Source: DATBLE01 sp963734065 | GTDB lineage: Bacteria; Actinomycetota; Thermoleophilia; Gaiellales; Gaiellaceae | NCBI GenBank assembly: GCA_963734065.1 | Contig: CAVTFN010000004.1 | Coordinates: 124,001 to 188,000 of the forward strand | DNA length: 64,000 nucleotides | Reading direction: 5' to 3' | Part shown: piece by piece, positions 1 to 6,771 of the stretch | Layout: the number at the start of each line of letters is the position of its first letter | Position numbering within the stretch: position 1 is the first letter of the stretch | Made by a program: the position numbers and the translations under genes | Notes under the pieces: model-generated | Databases searched by the model: none | What the model was told of the DNA's origin: nothing | The model's input: only the letters and a program-made list of their open reading frames with translations

Positions 1-84
1 GATCCGGCCGGCCGCAGCCGGTGACGCGAACTAACGAGGGCCGTCGGAATAGGCCTTGACCAGCACGCCTATGTCTCCTTTCGG
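1..84. other. non-coding left edge
   Basis: No gene, RNA or clear regulatory signal is visible before the stop codon of the first gene. Confidence 0.5.
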
Positions 85-1428
85 CTAGAAGCGGAAATCC
101 TGCAGTGCCTCGGCTGCCCGACGGTAGAGGCGGGCCGCCTCGCGATCTGCGTTGCGCTTCTGTGCGAGATCGCCTTGGGCGACCCAGGCCGCAGCCCGGT
201 GGCTGACCGATGACAACTGCTCGAAGCTCATATCGGCAGCGACAAGCATTTTTTCAGCCTCGTTCAAGCGATCCTGCTCGAGCAGCGCCCGGCCCAGCAC
301 GAGCTGCGCGGTGCCGATTCCCTGGAGGTAGTCCGACCGGTCGCCGAAGAGCTCGAGCGCCTTCGCCGCCTCGGCTTCGGCCAGACCCGGCTCCGAGATG
401 TCGAGATGGACCTGTGCCAGGGAGCACATGGCGAGCCCGGCCTCGGGCTCGTCGCCGGATTCGAGCGCCACCTCGTGTGCGCCCGTGAGCAGCTCGACCG
501 CCCGGTCCGGGTTGCCGAGCGTGAAGTTCAGGCCGCCGAGGTTGTTCAGCAGACGGCCGACGTTCGCACGGTCCTCGAGCTCCTCGTAGTAGCCGCGCGC
601 CCGTTCCGCGTACGTCCGGGAGAGCAGCCAGTGCCCTTCGCGCTCGGCCACGAGCGACGCCTGGAAGTAGGCCCGGGCGGCGGCCTTCCGGTCGCGACCG
701 GACTCGGCCAGCTCGAGCGCGAGTTCGATGTCCTCCCTGGCCGCCTGCCAGTCGCGCTGCCGGCGATAGCAGCGGGAACGCCAGTCGAGGATGTCGCCGC
801 GGAGCAGGTCGCAGGGAAGGCCGGAGCGGTCGGCGAGCTCCAGCGCCGAGCTGAGCAGCGAGATCGCCGTCGAGATGCTGGAGAGGTGGTAGCGGCACAC
901 GCCGAAGCGGAAGAGGACCGCGGCCCGGTCGACGTCGGAGCACGCCGGGCTCTCGGCCAGGTCTCGCGCTCGCTCGAGCCGCCGGAGCGCCTCCTTCACG
1001 GAGCCCGACTGCGCGAGCGCCCACGTCTCGCCGAGCAGAGACCGCAGCTCGAGGTCGGCCGCACCCGTCTCGGCCACCGCCTGGCGGCCGGACGCGAACG
1101 CCTGTGCCGCTCCCGCATGCTCGCCCTGCTCCGAGAGCGCCTCGGCCCGGGAGAGCGCCGCTTCGACGCGACCGCGCTCCTCGGCGCTGACGCCTCCGAT
1201 CAGGTAGGCGGGCTCGACGTCGAGCTGACCGGCCAGCCACTCGAGCGTCTCGACGCTCGGCCGGGTCTTGCCCCGCTCGATCTGGCTGACGTACTCCTTC
1301 GAGAAGCGCCCGCCGGCGAGCTCGCTCTGGGTCAGGCCGGCCGCGACGCGCAGTGAACGGAGTCGCTGACCGACTTCACCGTTCCGGGCCGCCGTGCGCG
1401 GCTCTTCCCCTTGAATCGCCTTGGTCAT
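85..1428 (-). CDS. XRE-family regulator with C-terminal TPR-like repeats
   Basis: About 447 aa. Residues ~15-75 form an XRE helix-turn-helix (core LTQSELAGGRFSKEYVSQIE). The rest is alpha-helical, Ala/Leu/Glu-rich TPR-like repeats, as in the Rgg/PlcR-like layout in which TPRs bind a small ligand or peptide. I chose the ATG at 1428 because GTGAGG lies just upstream; the open frame extends to a TTG at 1449 that falls inside an inverted repeat. A strong promoter and a structured RNA candidate lie divergently beside it, so the protein may control them and itself. Its ligand cannot be told from sequence. Confidence 0.85.
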   Translation of the reverse strand: MTKAIQGEEPRTAARNGEVGQRLRSLRVAAGLTQSELAGGRFSKEYVSQIERGKTRPSVETLEWLAGQLDVEPAYLIGGVSAEERGRVEAALSRAEALSEQGEHAGAAQAFASGRQAVAETGAADLELRSLLGETWALAQSGSVKEALRRLERARDLAESPACSDVDRAAVLFRFGVCRYHLSSISTAISLLSSALELADRSGLPCDLLRGDILDWRSRCYRRQRDWQAAREDIELALELAESGRDRKAAARAYFQASLVAEREGHWLLSRTYAERARGYYEELEDRANVGRLLNNLGGLNFTLGNPDRAVELLTGAHEVALESGDEPEAGLAMCSLAQVHLDISEPGLAEAEAAKALELFGDRSDYLQGIGTAQLVLGRALLEQDRLNEAEKMLVAADMSFEQLSSVSHRAAAWVAQGDLAQKRNADREAARLYRRAAEALQDFRF

Positions 1429-1439
1429 GCGCCTCACCG

Positions 1440-1472
1440 TGTGAAGCAAGCCTAGCGCACTTTTGCTTCACA
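1440..1472. promoter_or_regulatory. inverted repeat, probable operator of the XRE-TPR regulator
   Basis: Perfect 10-bp arms TGTGAAGCAA (1440-1449) and TTGCTTCACA (1463-1472) separated by 13 bases. The repeat sits between the regulator's start codon and the -35 box of the divergent promoter, a position typical of an autoregulatory operator. Assignment to this regulator is inference from position. Confidence 0.6.
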
Positions 1473-1479
1473 GATTTAC

Positions 1480-1508
1480 TTGACAGAAATGGACATGCCT
1501 TCTATAGT
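1480..1508 (+). promoter_or_regulatory. strong sigma70-type promoter
   Basis: TTGACA (1480-1485), a 17-base spacer, then TATAGT (1503-1508). This is nearly the consensus housekeeping promoter. It points away from the XRE-TPR gene and there is no plus-strand gene for over 3 kb, so its product is likely a short RNA. Confidence 0.7.
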
Positions 1509-1514
1509 CGAGCG

Positions 1515-1615
1515 ACTTCGACAGCGCCCGCCGCAGGAATCACCCAGGGCGATTGTCGAACGAAGGTCTGATCAGAAGAGAGCCCCGGGGGCCGCAGCCG
1601 GGGCTCTCGGCCTTT
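1515..1615 (+). ncRNA. candidate structured small RNA
   Basis: Starts about 7 bases after the -10 box. Hairpin 1 pairs TTCGACA (1517-1523) plus CGCCC (1525-1529) with GGGCG (1547-1551) plus TGTCGAA (1554-1560), leaving a 17-base loop. Hairpin 2 pairs GAGAGCCCCGG (1578-1588) with CCGGGGCTCTC (1598-1608) and is followed by GGCCTTTC, which looks like a terminator with a weak U-tract. No ATG or GTG reading frame with a ribosome binding site is present. I match it to no known RNA family. The remaining bases to 1726 hold nothing I can identify. Confidence 0.5.
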
Positions 1616-1726
1616 CAAGGGCGGGTTCGAAGCAGGGGAATGCCGGAGATCGGGCTGTTTTCGGCCTGAGCCACCACCGGCATCGGTCGGTATGCCGGGT
1701 GCGCTACCGGCCTTTCAGAGGCCCCG

Positions 1727-2701
1727 TTACCGGCTCAGGTCCCAGGCCCCGCCGGACCGGCAGCGGGCGGAGTCCCAGTAGCCGGGCGGCGCCGACGATC
1801 TGGTCGTCCGCAGGGCAAGATCCTCGAGGCGGGCGGCACGGCCCGCGCTGAAGGCCAGTGCCCGGGCGAGCGGGTACACGAGCTGCACGCCGTAGCAGTT
1901 CGCCCGGGCCTCGTTCCGGACGCCGTACGCGTGCGTCGTCTCGTGGAGCACGGTCGCGAGGGCGAGCGCTCTCGAGCTGTTCGGGACGCGGCTGTCGATC
2001 AGCGCCTGGACGTTGGTGCAGGTGGTCGGCGACAGGTGCAGCCAACGCGGCTGGCCGCTGAACCAGAACGCCAGCGTGACCACCCCCGGCTCGTCGCGGC
2101 CGCCGCCGGCGCTGGCCAGGACCGAGGGCCAGTCCTGCTTCGACCAGGGGCCGGCGCTGTCGTGGTACGGCTGGGCGCCCGCGCCGGCGGACCCGCTCGA
2201 TTCGACGGCGAAGTCGAAGGTCGAGCCGATCCTGAGCCTCGCTGCCGCCACCGCGAGCGTGTCGGCCGACGGCGAGGCAGCCGAGGAGCAGCCGGCCGCG
2301 ACCGAAATCGTCGACGTCGCGAACGCGCTGCCGTTCCACTGGGTCACGCTCGCCGCCCGGGTCGAGCCGTCGAGCAGAAGGGCGTACTCGAAGCCGCCGG
2401 ACGGCGAGCCTGTCGCCGGGCTCCGGTCGACGTCCAGGAAGACGGCGACCGAATCGCCGGCGCCGATGCAGGCTCGATTGGCGTATCCGATCCTGAAGCC
2501 GACGGCGCCGTTGGCGTTGTCGAACGCGGTGACGGCCGTCAGGTCCGGCGCCAGGGGGCTTTCGGCGTCGCCGGCCGGATCCGCGTAGCCCTGGTCGGAG
2601 GAGGCATGGCGTTCGGCCGGAGCAGCCGCCGCCGACGGCGTGCGCGGCACGGCGACGCAGACCGCGCAGGCCACGGCCACGATCACGGCCGACCGCCTCA
2701 T
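1727..2701 (-). CDS. secreted protein with DOMON-like domain and HETTH zincin-like motif
   Basis: About 324 aa. The ATG at 2701 opens a signal peptide (basic MRR, then a hydrophobic Ala/Val stretch). Residues ~35-170 form a beta-rich domain with the pattern DPAGD...APDLTAV...FLDVDRSPATG...GGFEYALL...WNGSAF. The same pattern occurs in the secreted protein at 56235-57173. The C-terminal part carries LHETTHAYG followed by NEARANCYG, a HExxH zinc-metalloprotease signature with a possible downstream acidic ligand. It ends near the TGA at 1727. The protease role is inferred from the motif only. Confidence 0.7.
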   Translation of the reverse strand: MRRSAVIVAVACAVCVAVPRTPSAAAAPAERHASSDQGYADPAGDAESPLAPDLTAVTAFDNANGAVGFRIGYANRACIGAGDSVAVFLDVDRSPATGSPSGGFEYALLLDGSTRAASVTQWNGSAFATSTISVAAGCSSAASPSADTLAVAAARLRIGSTFDFAVESSGSAGAGAQPYHDSAGPWSKQDWPSVLASAGGGRDEPGVVTLAFWFSGQPRWLHLSPTTCTNVQALIDSRVPNSSRALALATVLHETTHAYGVRNEARANCYGVQLVYPLARALAFSAGRAARLEDLALRTTRSSAPPGYWDSARCRSGGAWDLSR

Positions 2702-2803
2702 CCCGATGCCGACCCTAGCCCGCACGTCGATACCTGTCTATTCGCGGGTTCGTGGAGCGCGGTTTCGGGGCTCGTGATCGGCCGGGCGATCTTCGGCCGT
2801 CGG

Positions 2804-3400
2804 CTACGAGCCGCTCAGCCAGGCACGCCGCGCGGCGCGGATCCGCTCGAGGTCGTTCGCCGGTAGGCCGCCCAGCCGGCCGGCGACCGCGGTCAGGAGG
2901 CCGACGGCGACGAAGATCCACGCCTCGGCGCGCGGATCGCGCGCCGCCGGGATCGCCCCGGCCGCCTGGCAGCGGGTGACGACGTCGACGACGAACGCGT
3001 GGACATCGCGGAGGTGGCGCCGCAGGTACCGGCGGATCTCCGGGTCGTCGCCCGACTCGGTCAGCGCCTGCAGCCAGAGCTGGGCGACCGCCGAGCGCTG
3101 CTCCTTGAACTCGAAGAACGCGTCCGCCATCGCCTGCGTCCAGGCGCCCGGGTCGGGCTCGTTCGCGACCGCCTCGTCCCAGGCGGCCCGGACGCGCTGC
3201 CAGGCCGTCTCGATACAGGCCAGGTAGAGCGCCTGCTTCGAGGCGAAATGCCGGTAGAGGATCGGCTCGGTCACCCCCGCCTCGCGGGCGATCTCGGCCG
3301 TCGTGGCGCCGCGATAGGAGCAGCGGGCGAAGACGCGGCACGCGGTGTCGAGGACGGCGGCCCGCCGCTCCTCGGCCGGCAGCCTCGGCCGGACACTCAT
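2804..3400 (-). CDS. TetR-family transcriptional regulator
   Basis: 198 aa. The N-terminal HTH (residues ~10-55: FARCSYRGATTAEIAREAGV...ILYRHFASKQALY) is typical TetR; the rest is the ligand-binding helical domain. Its ATG overlaps the stop of the upstream drug transporter (ATGA at 3397-3400), so the two are co-transcribed. The likely operator is the palindrome at 4841-4856, through which it would repress the transporter and perhaps the divergent acyl-CoA synthetase. A long open frame on this strand runs through the transporter into this gene but is not its true start. Confidence 0.92.
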   Translation of the reverse strand: MSVRPRLPAEERRAAVLDTACRVFARCSYRGATTAEIAREAGVTEPILYRHFASKQALYLACIETAWQRVRAAWDEAVANEPDPGAWTQAMADAFFEFKEQRSAVAQLWLQALTESGDDPEIRRYLRRHLRDVHAFVVDVVTRCQAAGAIPAARDPRAEAWIFVAVGLLTAVAGRLGGLPANDLERIRAARRAWLSGS

Positions 3401-4839
3401 CCGGCTTCGAACGCGACCGCCCGCTCGGGCTCGCGGCGCGCCCTGCCTCCGAGGGTCAGGGCGGCGACCAGGGCGCCGGTGATAGTCAGCGCGGCCGCCG
3501 TCAGGAGCGCGTGATGGAACCCGTCGATGAATGCAGACGGATTCCGAACGCCAGGGGTAGCCGACGCGGCGACGATCGCACCCATGATCGCGATGCCGAG
3601 CGAGCCGCCCACCTGGCGCATGCTGTTCAGGACGGCCGACCCGACGCCGGCCTTGTCCGCGCTGACGGACTGCATCGCCGCAGCCGTGGTCGGGGCCATC
3701 GCGGCGGACATGCCGACGCCCCCGAGCAGCATCGCGGGCAGGAGATCCCAGAAGGTCTCGTGCTCGCCCATCCGGGCGAACAGGATCAGCGACCCGGTGA
3801 GCACGATCATCCCGCCCACGACGAGCGGCCTCGGCCCGATCCGGTCGGACAGGCGGCCGGCCTGCGGCGCGAGGAGGATGATCAGGACCGTCCAGGGCAG
3901 GAACGAGGCCCCGGCCTGGATAGCCGAGTAGCCGAGCACCTGCTGGACGTACAGCGAGACGTAGAAGAAGACGCCGAACATCGCGAGCCCGGTCAGCAGC
4001 ATCACGGTGTTCGCCCCTGAGAACCCCTTGTTGCGGAAGAGCCCCAGCTCGAGCATCGGCAGGCGCTGGTAGTGCTCGAGCAGAAGGAACGCGACCAGCG
4101 CGACCGCCGCGACTGCGAAGGCGATGAGGATCCGCGTGGATGTCCAGCCGTAGTTGTTCGCCTCGATCAGGCCGTAGATCAGCGCGAAGAGGCCGACCGT
4201 GGACGTGACCAGCCCCGGGACGTCGGGACGTTGCTCCCGCGAGGTGTCCCGCGACTCGTCGATGAAGAGGTAGGCGGCGAAGATGCCGAGCACGCCGACC
4301 GGGATGTTGATGAAGAAGATCCAGTTCCAGCTGATCCGCTCGGTGATGATGCCGCCCACGAGCGGGCCGATCGCGAGCGCGAGCGCGGAGACTCCCGCCC
4401 AGACGCCGATCGCAGTCCCGCGCTGGCGCGCCGGGAAGGTGGCGACGATGATCGAGAGCGTCGCGGGGTTCATCAGGGCGGCGCCGAGACCCTGGACGAC
4501 CCGCGCGGCGATCAGCACGGTCGCCCCGCCCGCGAGCCCGCAGGCGAGCGACGAGCCCGTGAAGATGACGAGCCCGATCACGAAGATCCGGCGGCGACCC
4601 ATGAGATCGGCCAGCTTGCCCCCCGTCAGCATGAAGGCGCCGAACGTGAGCGCGTAGCCCGTCACGACCCATTCGAGCTCCGAGATCTTCAGGTGCAGCG
4701 AGTCCTGGATCGTCGGGAGCGCCACGTTCACGATCGTGTTGTCGAGCATGATCATGAACAGGCCGAAGGAGACGGCGGCGAGCGTCCACCACTTCCGGTG
4801 CTGCTCGTCGACGATGCTGGCGAGAACCTTCGCGCGCAC
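3397..4839 (-). CDS. MFS drug:H+ antiporter, DHA2 (EmrB/QacA) family
   Basis: 480 aa with about 14 hydrophobic segments, the DHA2 layout. Near the N-terminus LDNTIVNVALPTIQ is the family's motif D1, followed by GGKLADLMGRRR, the MFS loop 2-3 motif. WNWIFFINIPVG is another conserved DHA2 segment. It starts with GTG at 4839 directly beside the operator palindrome. Probable role is proton-driven efflux of hydrophobic compounds, controlled by the TetR gene that overlaps its end. The substrate is unknown. Confidence 0.93.
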   Translation of the reverse strand: MRAKVLASIVDEQHRKWWTLAAVSFGLFMIMLDNTIVNVALPTIQDSLHLKISELEWVVTGYALTFGAFMLTGGKLADLMGRRRIFVIGLVIFTGSSLACGLAGGATVLIAARVVQGLGAALMNPATLSIIVATFPARQRGTAIGVWAGVSALALAIGPLVGGIITERISWNWIFFINIPVGVLGIFAAYLFIDESRDTSREQRPDVPGLVTSTVGLFALIYGLIEANNYGWTSTRILIAFAVAAVALVAFLLLEHYQRLPMLELGLFRNKGFSGANTVMLLTGLAMFGVFFYVSLYVQQVLGYSAIQAGASFLPWTVLIILLAPQAGRLSDRIGPRPLVVGGMIVLTGSLILFARMGEHETFWDLLPAMLLGGVGMSAAMAPTTAAAMQSVSADKAGVGSAVLNSMRQVGGSLGIAIMGAIVAASATPGVRNPSAFIDGFHHALLTAAALTITGALVAALTLGGRARREPERAVAFEAG

Positions 4840-4840
4840 G

Positions 4841-4856
4841 GTTAGTGCAGACTAAC
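4841..4856. promoter_or_regulatory. perfect palindrome, probable TetR operator
   Basis: GTTAGTGCAGACTAAC: 6-bp arms around GCAG, placed between the divergent MFS start (4839) and the acyl-CoA synthetase start (4875). A divergent intergenic palindrome is the normal site for a TetR repressor. The assignment is by position. Confidence 0.65.
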
Positions 4857-4874
4857 AGAGGTAGGGTTGGGCAC

Positions 4875-6740
4875 GTGGACGGGGTCGTCTGGACACCGAG
4901 GGAGGACGTGCTCGACCGCGCGAACGTCGTCCGGCTGATGCGCAGGCACGGCTTTTCGACCTACCGCGAGCTCGTCGCCCGCTCGATCAAGGACCCGGAA
5001 TGGTTCTGGCCGGCCGCCGTGGAGGACACGGGGATCGAGCTGTACGAGCCCTGGTCCGAGGTCGTCGACCTCTCCCGCGGCCCGGAGTGGGCGACGTGGT
5101 TCCGCGGCGCGAAGCTGAACATCGCCTGGAACTGCGTTCACCGCTGGCGGAGCGATCGGACGGCGGCCGTCTTCCGCGGCGAGGACGGGGCACGCCGCGA
5201 GCTGACGTTCGCCCAGCTCTCCGACGCGGTCACGCGGCTGGCGGAGCGGCTGGTCCAGCTCGGCGTCGAGCCGGGCGACCGCGTTGCGATCTACCTGCCG
5301 ATGTCGCCGGAGGCGGCGATCGCGTCGCACGCGTGCGCCCACATCGGCGCCGTCCAGGTGCCGGTCTTCTCCGGCTTCGCGGCTCCGGCGGTCGCCCAGC
5401 GGCTGGCCGACTCCGGGGCGAAGGCCGCGATCACGGTGCGCTCGTCGCTGCGCCGCGGGAAGACCGTGCCGATGCTCGCGATCCTCGAGGAGGCACGGCT
5501 GCACGCGCCGGCGCTCGAGCACGTGATCGTCGCGCCGTGGGACGACGAGGTCGCCGGCTGTCCCGGTACGCTCGAGCCGCTCGCGGTCGAAGCCGAGCAT
5601 CCCTACCTGCTCACGTACACGTCCGGGACGACCGGGAAACCCAAGGGCGTGCTCCACGTCCAGGGCGGCTTCCTGGTCTCGATCGCTCGCGAGGCGTGCT
5701 ACCAGGCCGACGCCGGCCCGGACGACGTCGTCCACTTCTCGACCGACATGGGCTGGATCATGGGGCCCTGGACCGTCGTCGGCTGCGGGGCGATGGGCGC
5801 GAGTCTCGTCTTCGCGGAGGGAGCGCCCGACTGGCCGCCCGACCGGCTCTGGCGCCTCGTCGAGGAGGAGCGCGTCACCATCCTCGGCTGCTCGCCGACG
5901 CTGGTGCGCGCGCTGATCCCGCACGGGGAGCCCCGGTCGGGCCTGTCGTCGTTGCGCGTGTTCGTGACCACGGGCGAGCCCTGGAACCCCGTGCCGTACC
6001 GGTGGCTGTTCGAACAGGTCGGCGGGTCGCGCGTTCCGATCGTCAACATCACCGGCGGCACGGAGGTCGGGGCGGTCTTCCTCGGCTCGTCGATCGCCGA
6101 GCCGATCAAGGCGTGCTCGGTCGGCGGCCCCGCCCTGGGGATGGCGATGGACGTGGTCGACCCGGACGGGCGGTCGCTCGTCGGCACGGGCGACGTGGGC
6201 GAGCTCGTGTGCCGGAAGCCCTTCCCCGGGATGACCCGTGGCTTCTGGGACGACCCGGAGCGGTACCTGGACACGTACTGGCGCCGGTTCCCCGGCATCT
6301 GGACGCACGGGGACTGGGCCTCGGTCGACGGCGACGGCTACTGGTTCCTGCACGGGCGCTCAGACGACACGCTGAACATCGCGGGCAAGCGGATCGGGCC
6401 TGCCGAGATCGAGTCGGCGGCGGTCGCGCATCCGGCCGTGACCGAGGCGGCCGCCGTCGGCGTCCCGCACGAGGTCAAGGGCGAGGTCGCGTGGGTCTTC
6501 TGCGTGCTCGCTCCGGGGAGGTCCGCGACGCCGGAGGAGGTGGCGGGGCTCGTCGCCGCCGACCTGGGCAAGGCGTTCGCGCCCGACCGCGTCGTCTTCG
6601 TTCCGGCGCTGCCGAAGACCCGCTCGGCGAAGATCGTCCGGCGGGCGGTCCGGGCGACCGCGCTCGGCACCGATCCGGGCGACCTCTCGTCGGTGGAGAA
6701 CCCCGAGGCGCTGGAGGCGATCTCGAAGGCGCTCGCTTGA
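4875..6740 (+). CDS. acyl-CoA synthetase (AMP-forming, acetyl-CoA-synthetase-like)
   Basis: 621 aa from the GTG at 4875, which has AGAGG about 12 bases upstream; an upstream GTG at 4845 lies inside the operator palindrome and is less likely. The N-terminal ACS_N-like part has EPWSEVVDLSRG and WFRGAKLNIAWNCVHRW. The ATP-binding motif is YTSGTTGKPKGVLH, adenylation motifs follow (HGDWASVDGDGYW, GRSDDTLNIAGKRIGPAEIE), and PKTRSAKIVRR holds the catalytic lysine. It activates a carboxylic acid to its CoA ester through an acyl-AMP. Divergence from the TetR/MFS pair suggests the acid or its CoA ester may be the TetR ligand. The substrate cannot be set from sequence. Confidence 0.9.
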   Translation: MDGVVWTPREDVLDRANVVRLMRRHGFSTYRELVARSIKDPEWFWPAAVEDTGIELYEPWSEVVDLSRGPEWATWFRGAKLNIAWNCVHRWRSDRTAAVFRGEDGARRELTFAQLSDAVTRLAERLVQLGVEPGDRVAIYLPMSPEAAIASHACAHIGAVQVPVFSGFAAPAVAQRLADSGAKAAITVRSSLRRGKTVPMLAILEEARLHAPALEHVIVAPWDDEVAGCPGTLEPLAVEAEHPYLLTYTSGTTGKPKGVLHVQGGFLVSIAREACYQADAGPDDVVHFSTDMGWIMGPWTVVGCGAMGASLVFAEGAPDWPPDRLWRLVEEERVTILGCSPTLVRALIPHGEPRSGLSSLRVFVTTGEPWNPVPYRWLFEQVGGSRVPIVNITGGTEVGAVFLGSSIAEPIKACSVGGPALGMAMDVVDPDGRSLVGTGDVGELVCRKPFPGMTRGFWDDPERYLDTYWRRFPGIWTHGDWASVDGDGYWFLHGRSDDTLNIAGKRIGPAEIESAAVAHPAVTEAAAVGVPHEVKGEVAWVFCVLAPGRSATPEEVAGLVAADLGKAFAPDRVVFVPALPKTRSAKIVRRAVRATALGTDPGDLSSVENPEALEAISKALA

Positions 6741-6745
6741 TATAT

Positions 6746-6770
6746 GGTTTTCGACTGAAAGGCGAAAACC
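6746..6770 (+). promoter_or_regulatory. inverted repeat in the nadE leader
   Basis: GGTTTTCG (6746-6753) and CGAAAACC (6763-6770) are perfect 8-bp arms. The 9-base loop ends in GAAAGG, the likely ribosome binding site of nadE. It could be an operator or a hairpin that controls access to the ribosome binding site. Confidence 0.5.
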
Positions 6771-6771
6771 A

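Noticed and set aside
1621..1705. tRNA-like look (TTCGAACCC-type string on the minus strand)
   Set aside because: No matching acceptor, D or T stems could be paired; only the short string is present.
2804..4792. 662-codon fused open frame
   Set aside because: Only its end is real (TetR). The first part is a shadow of the MFS gene, which has clear membrane and family motifs in another frame.
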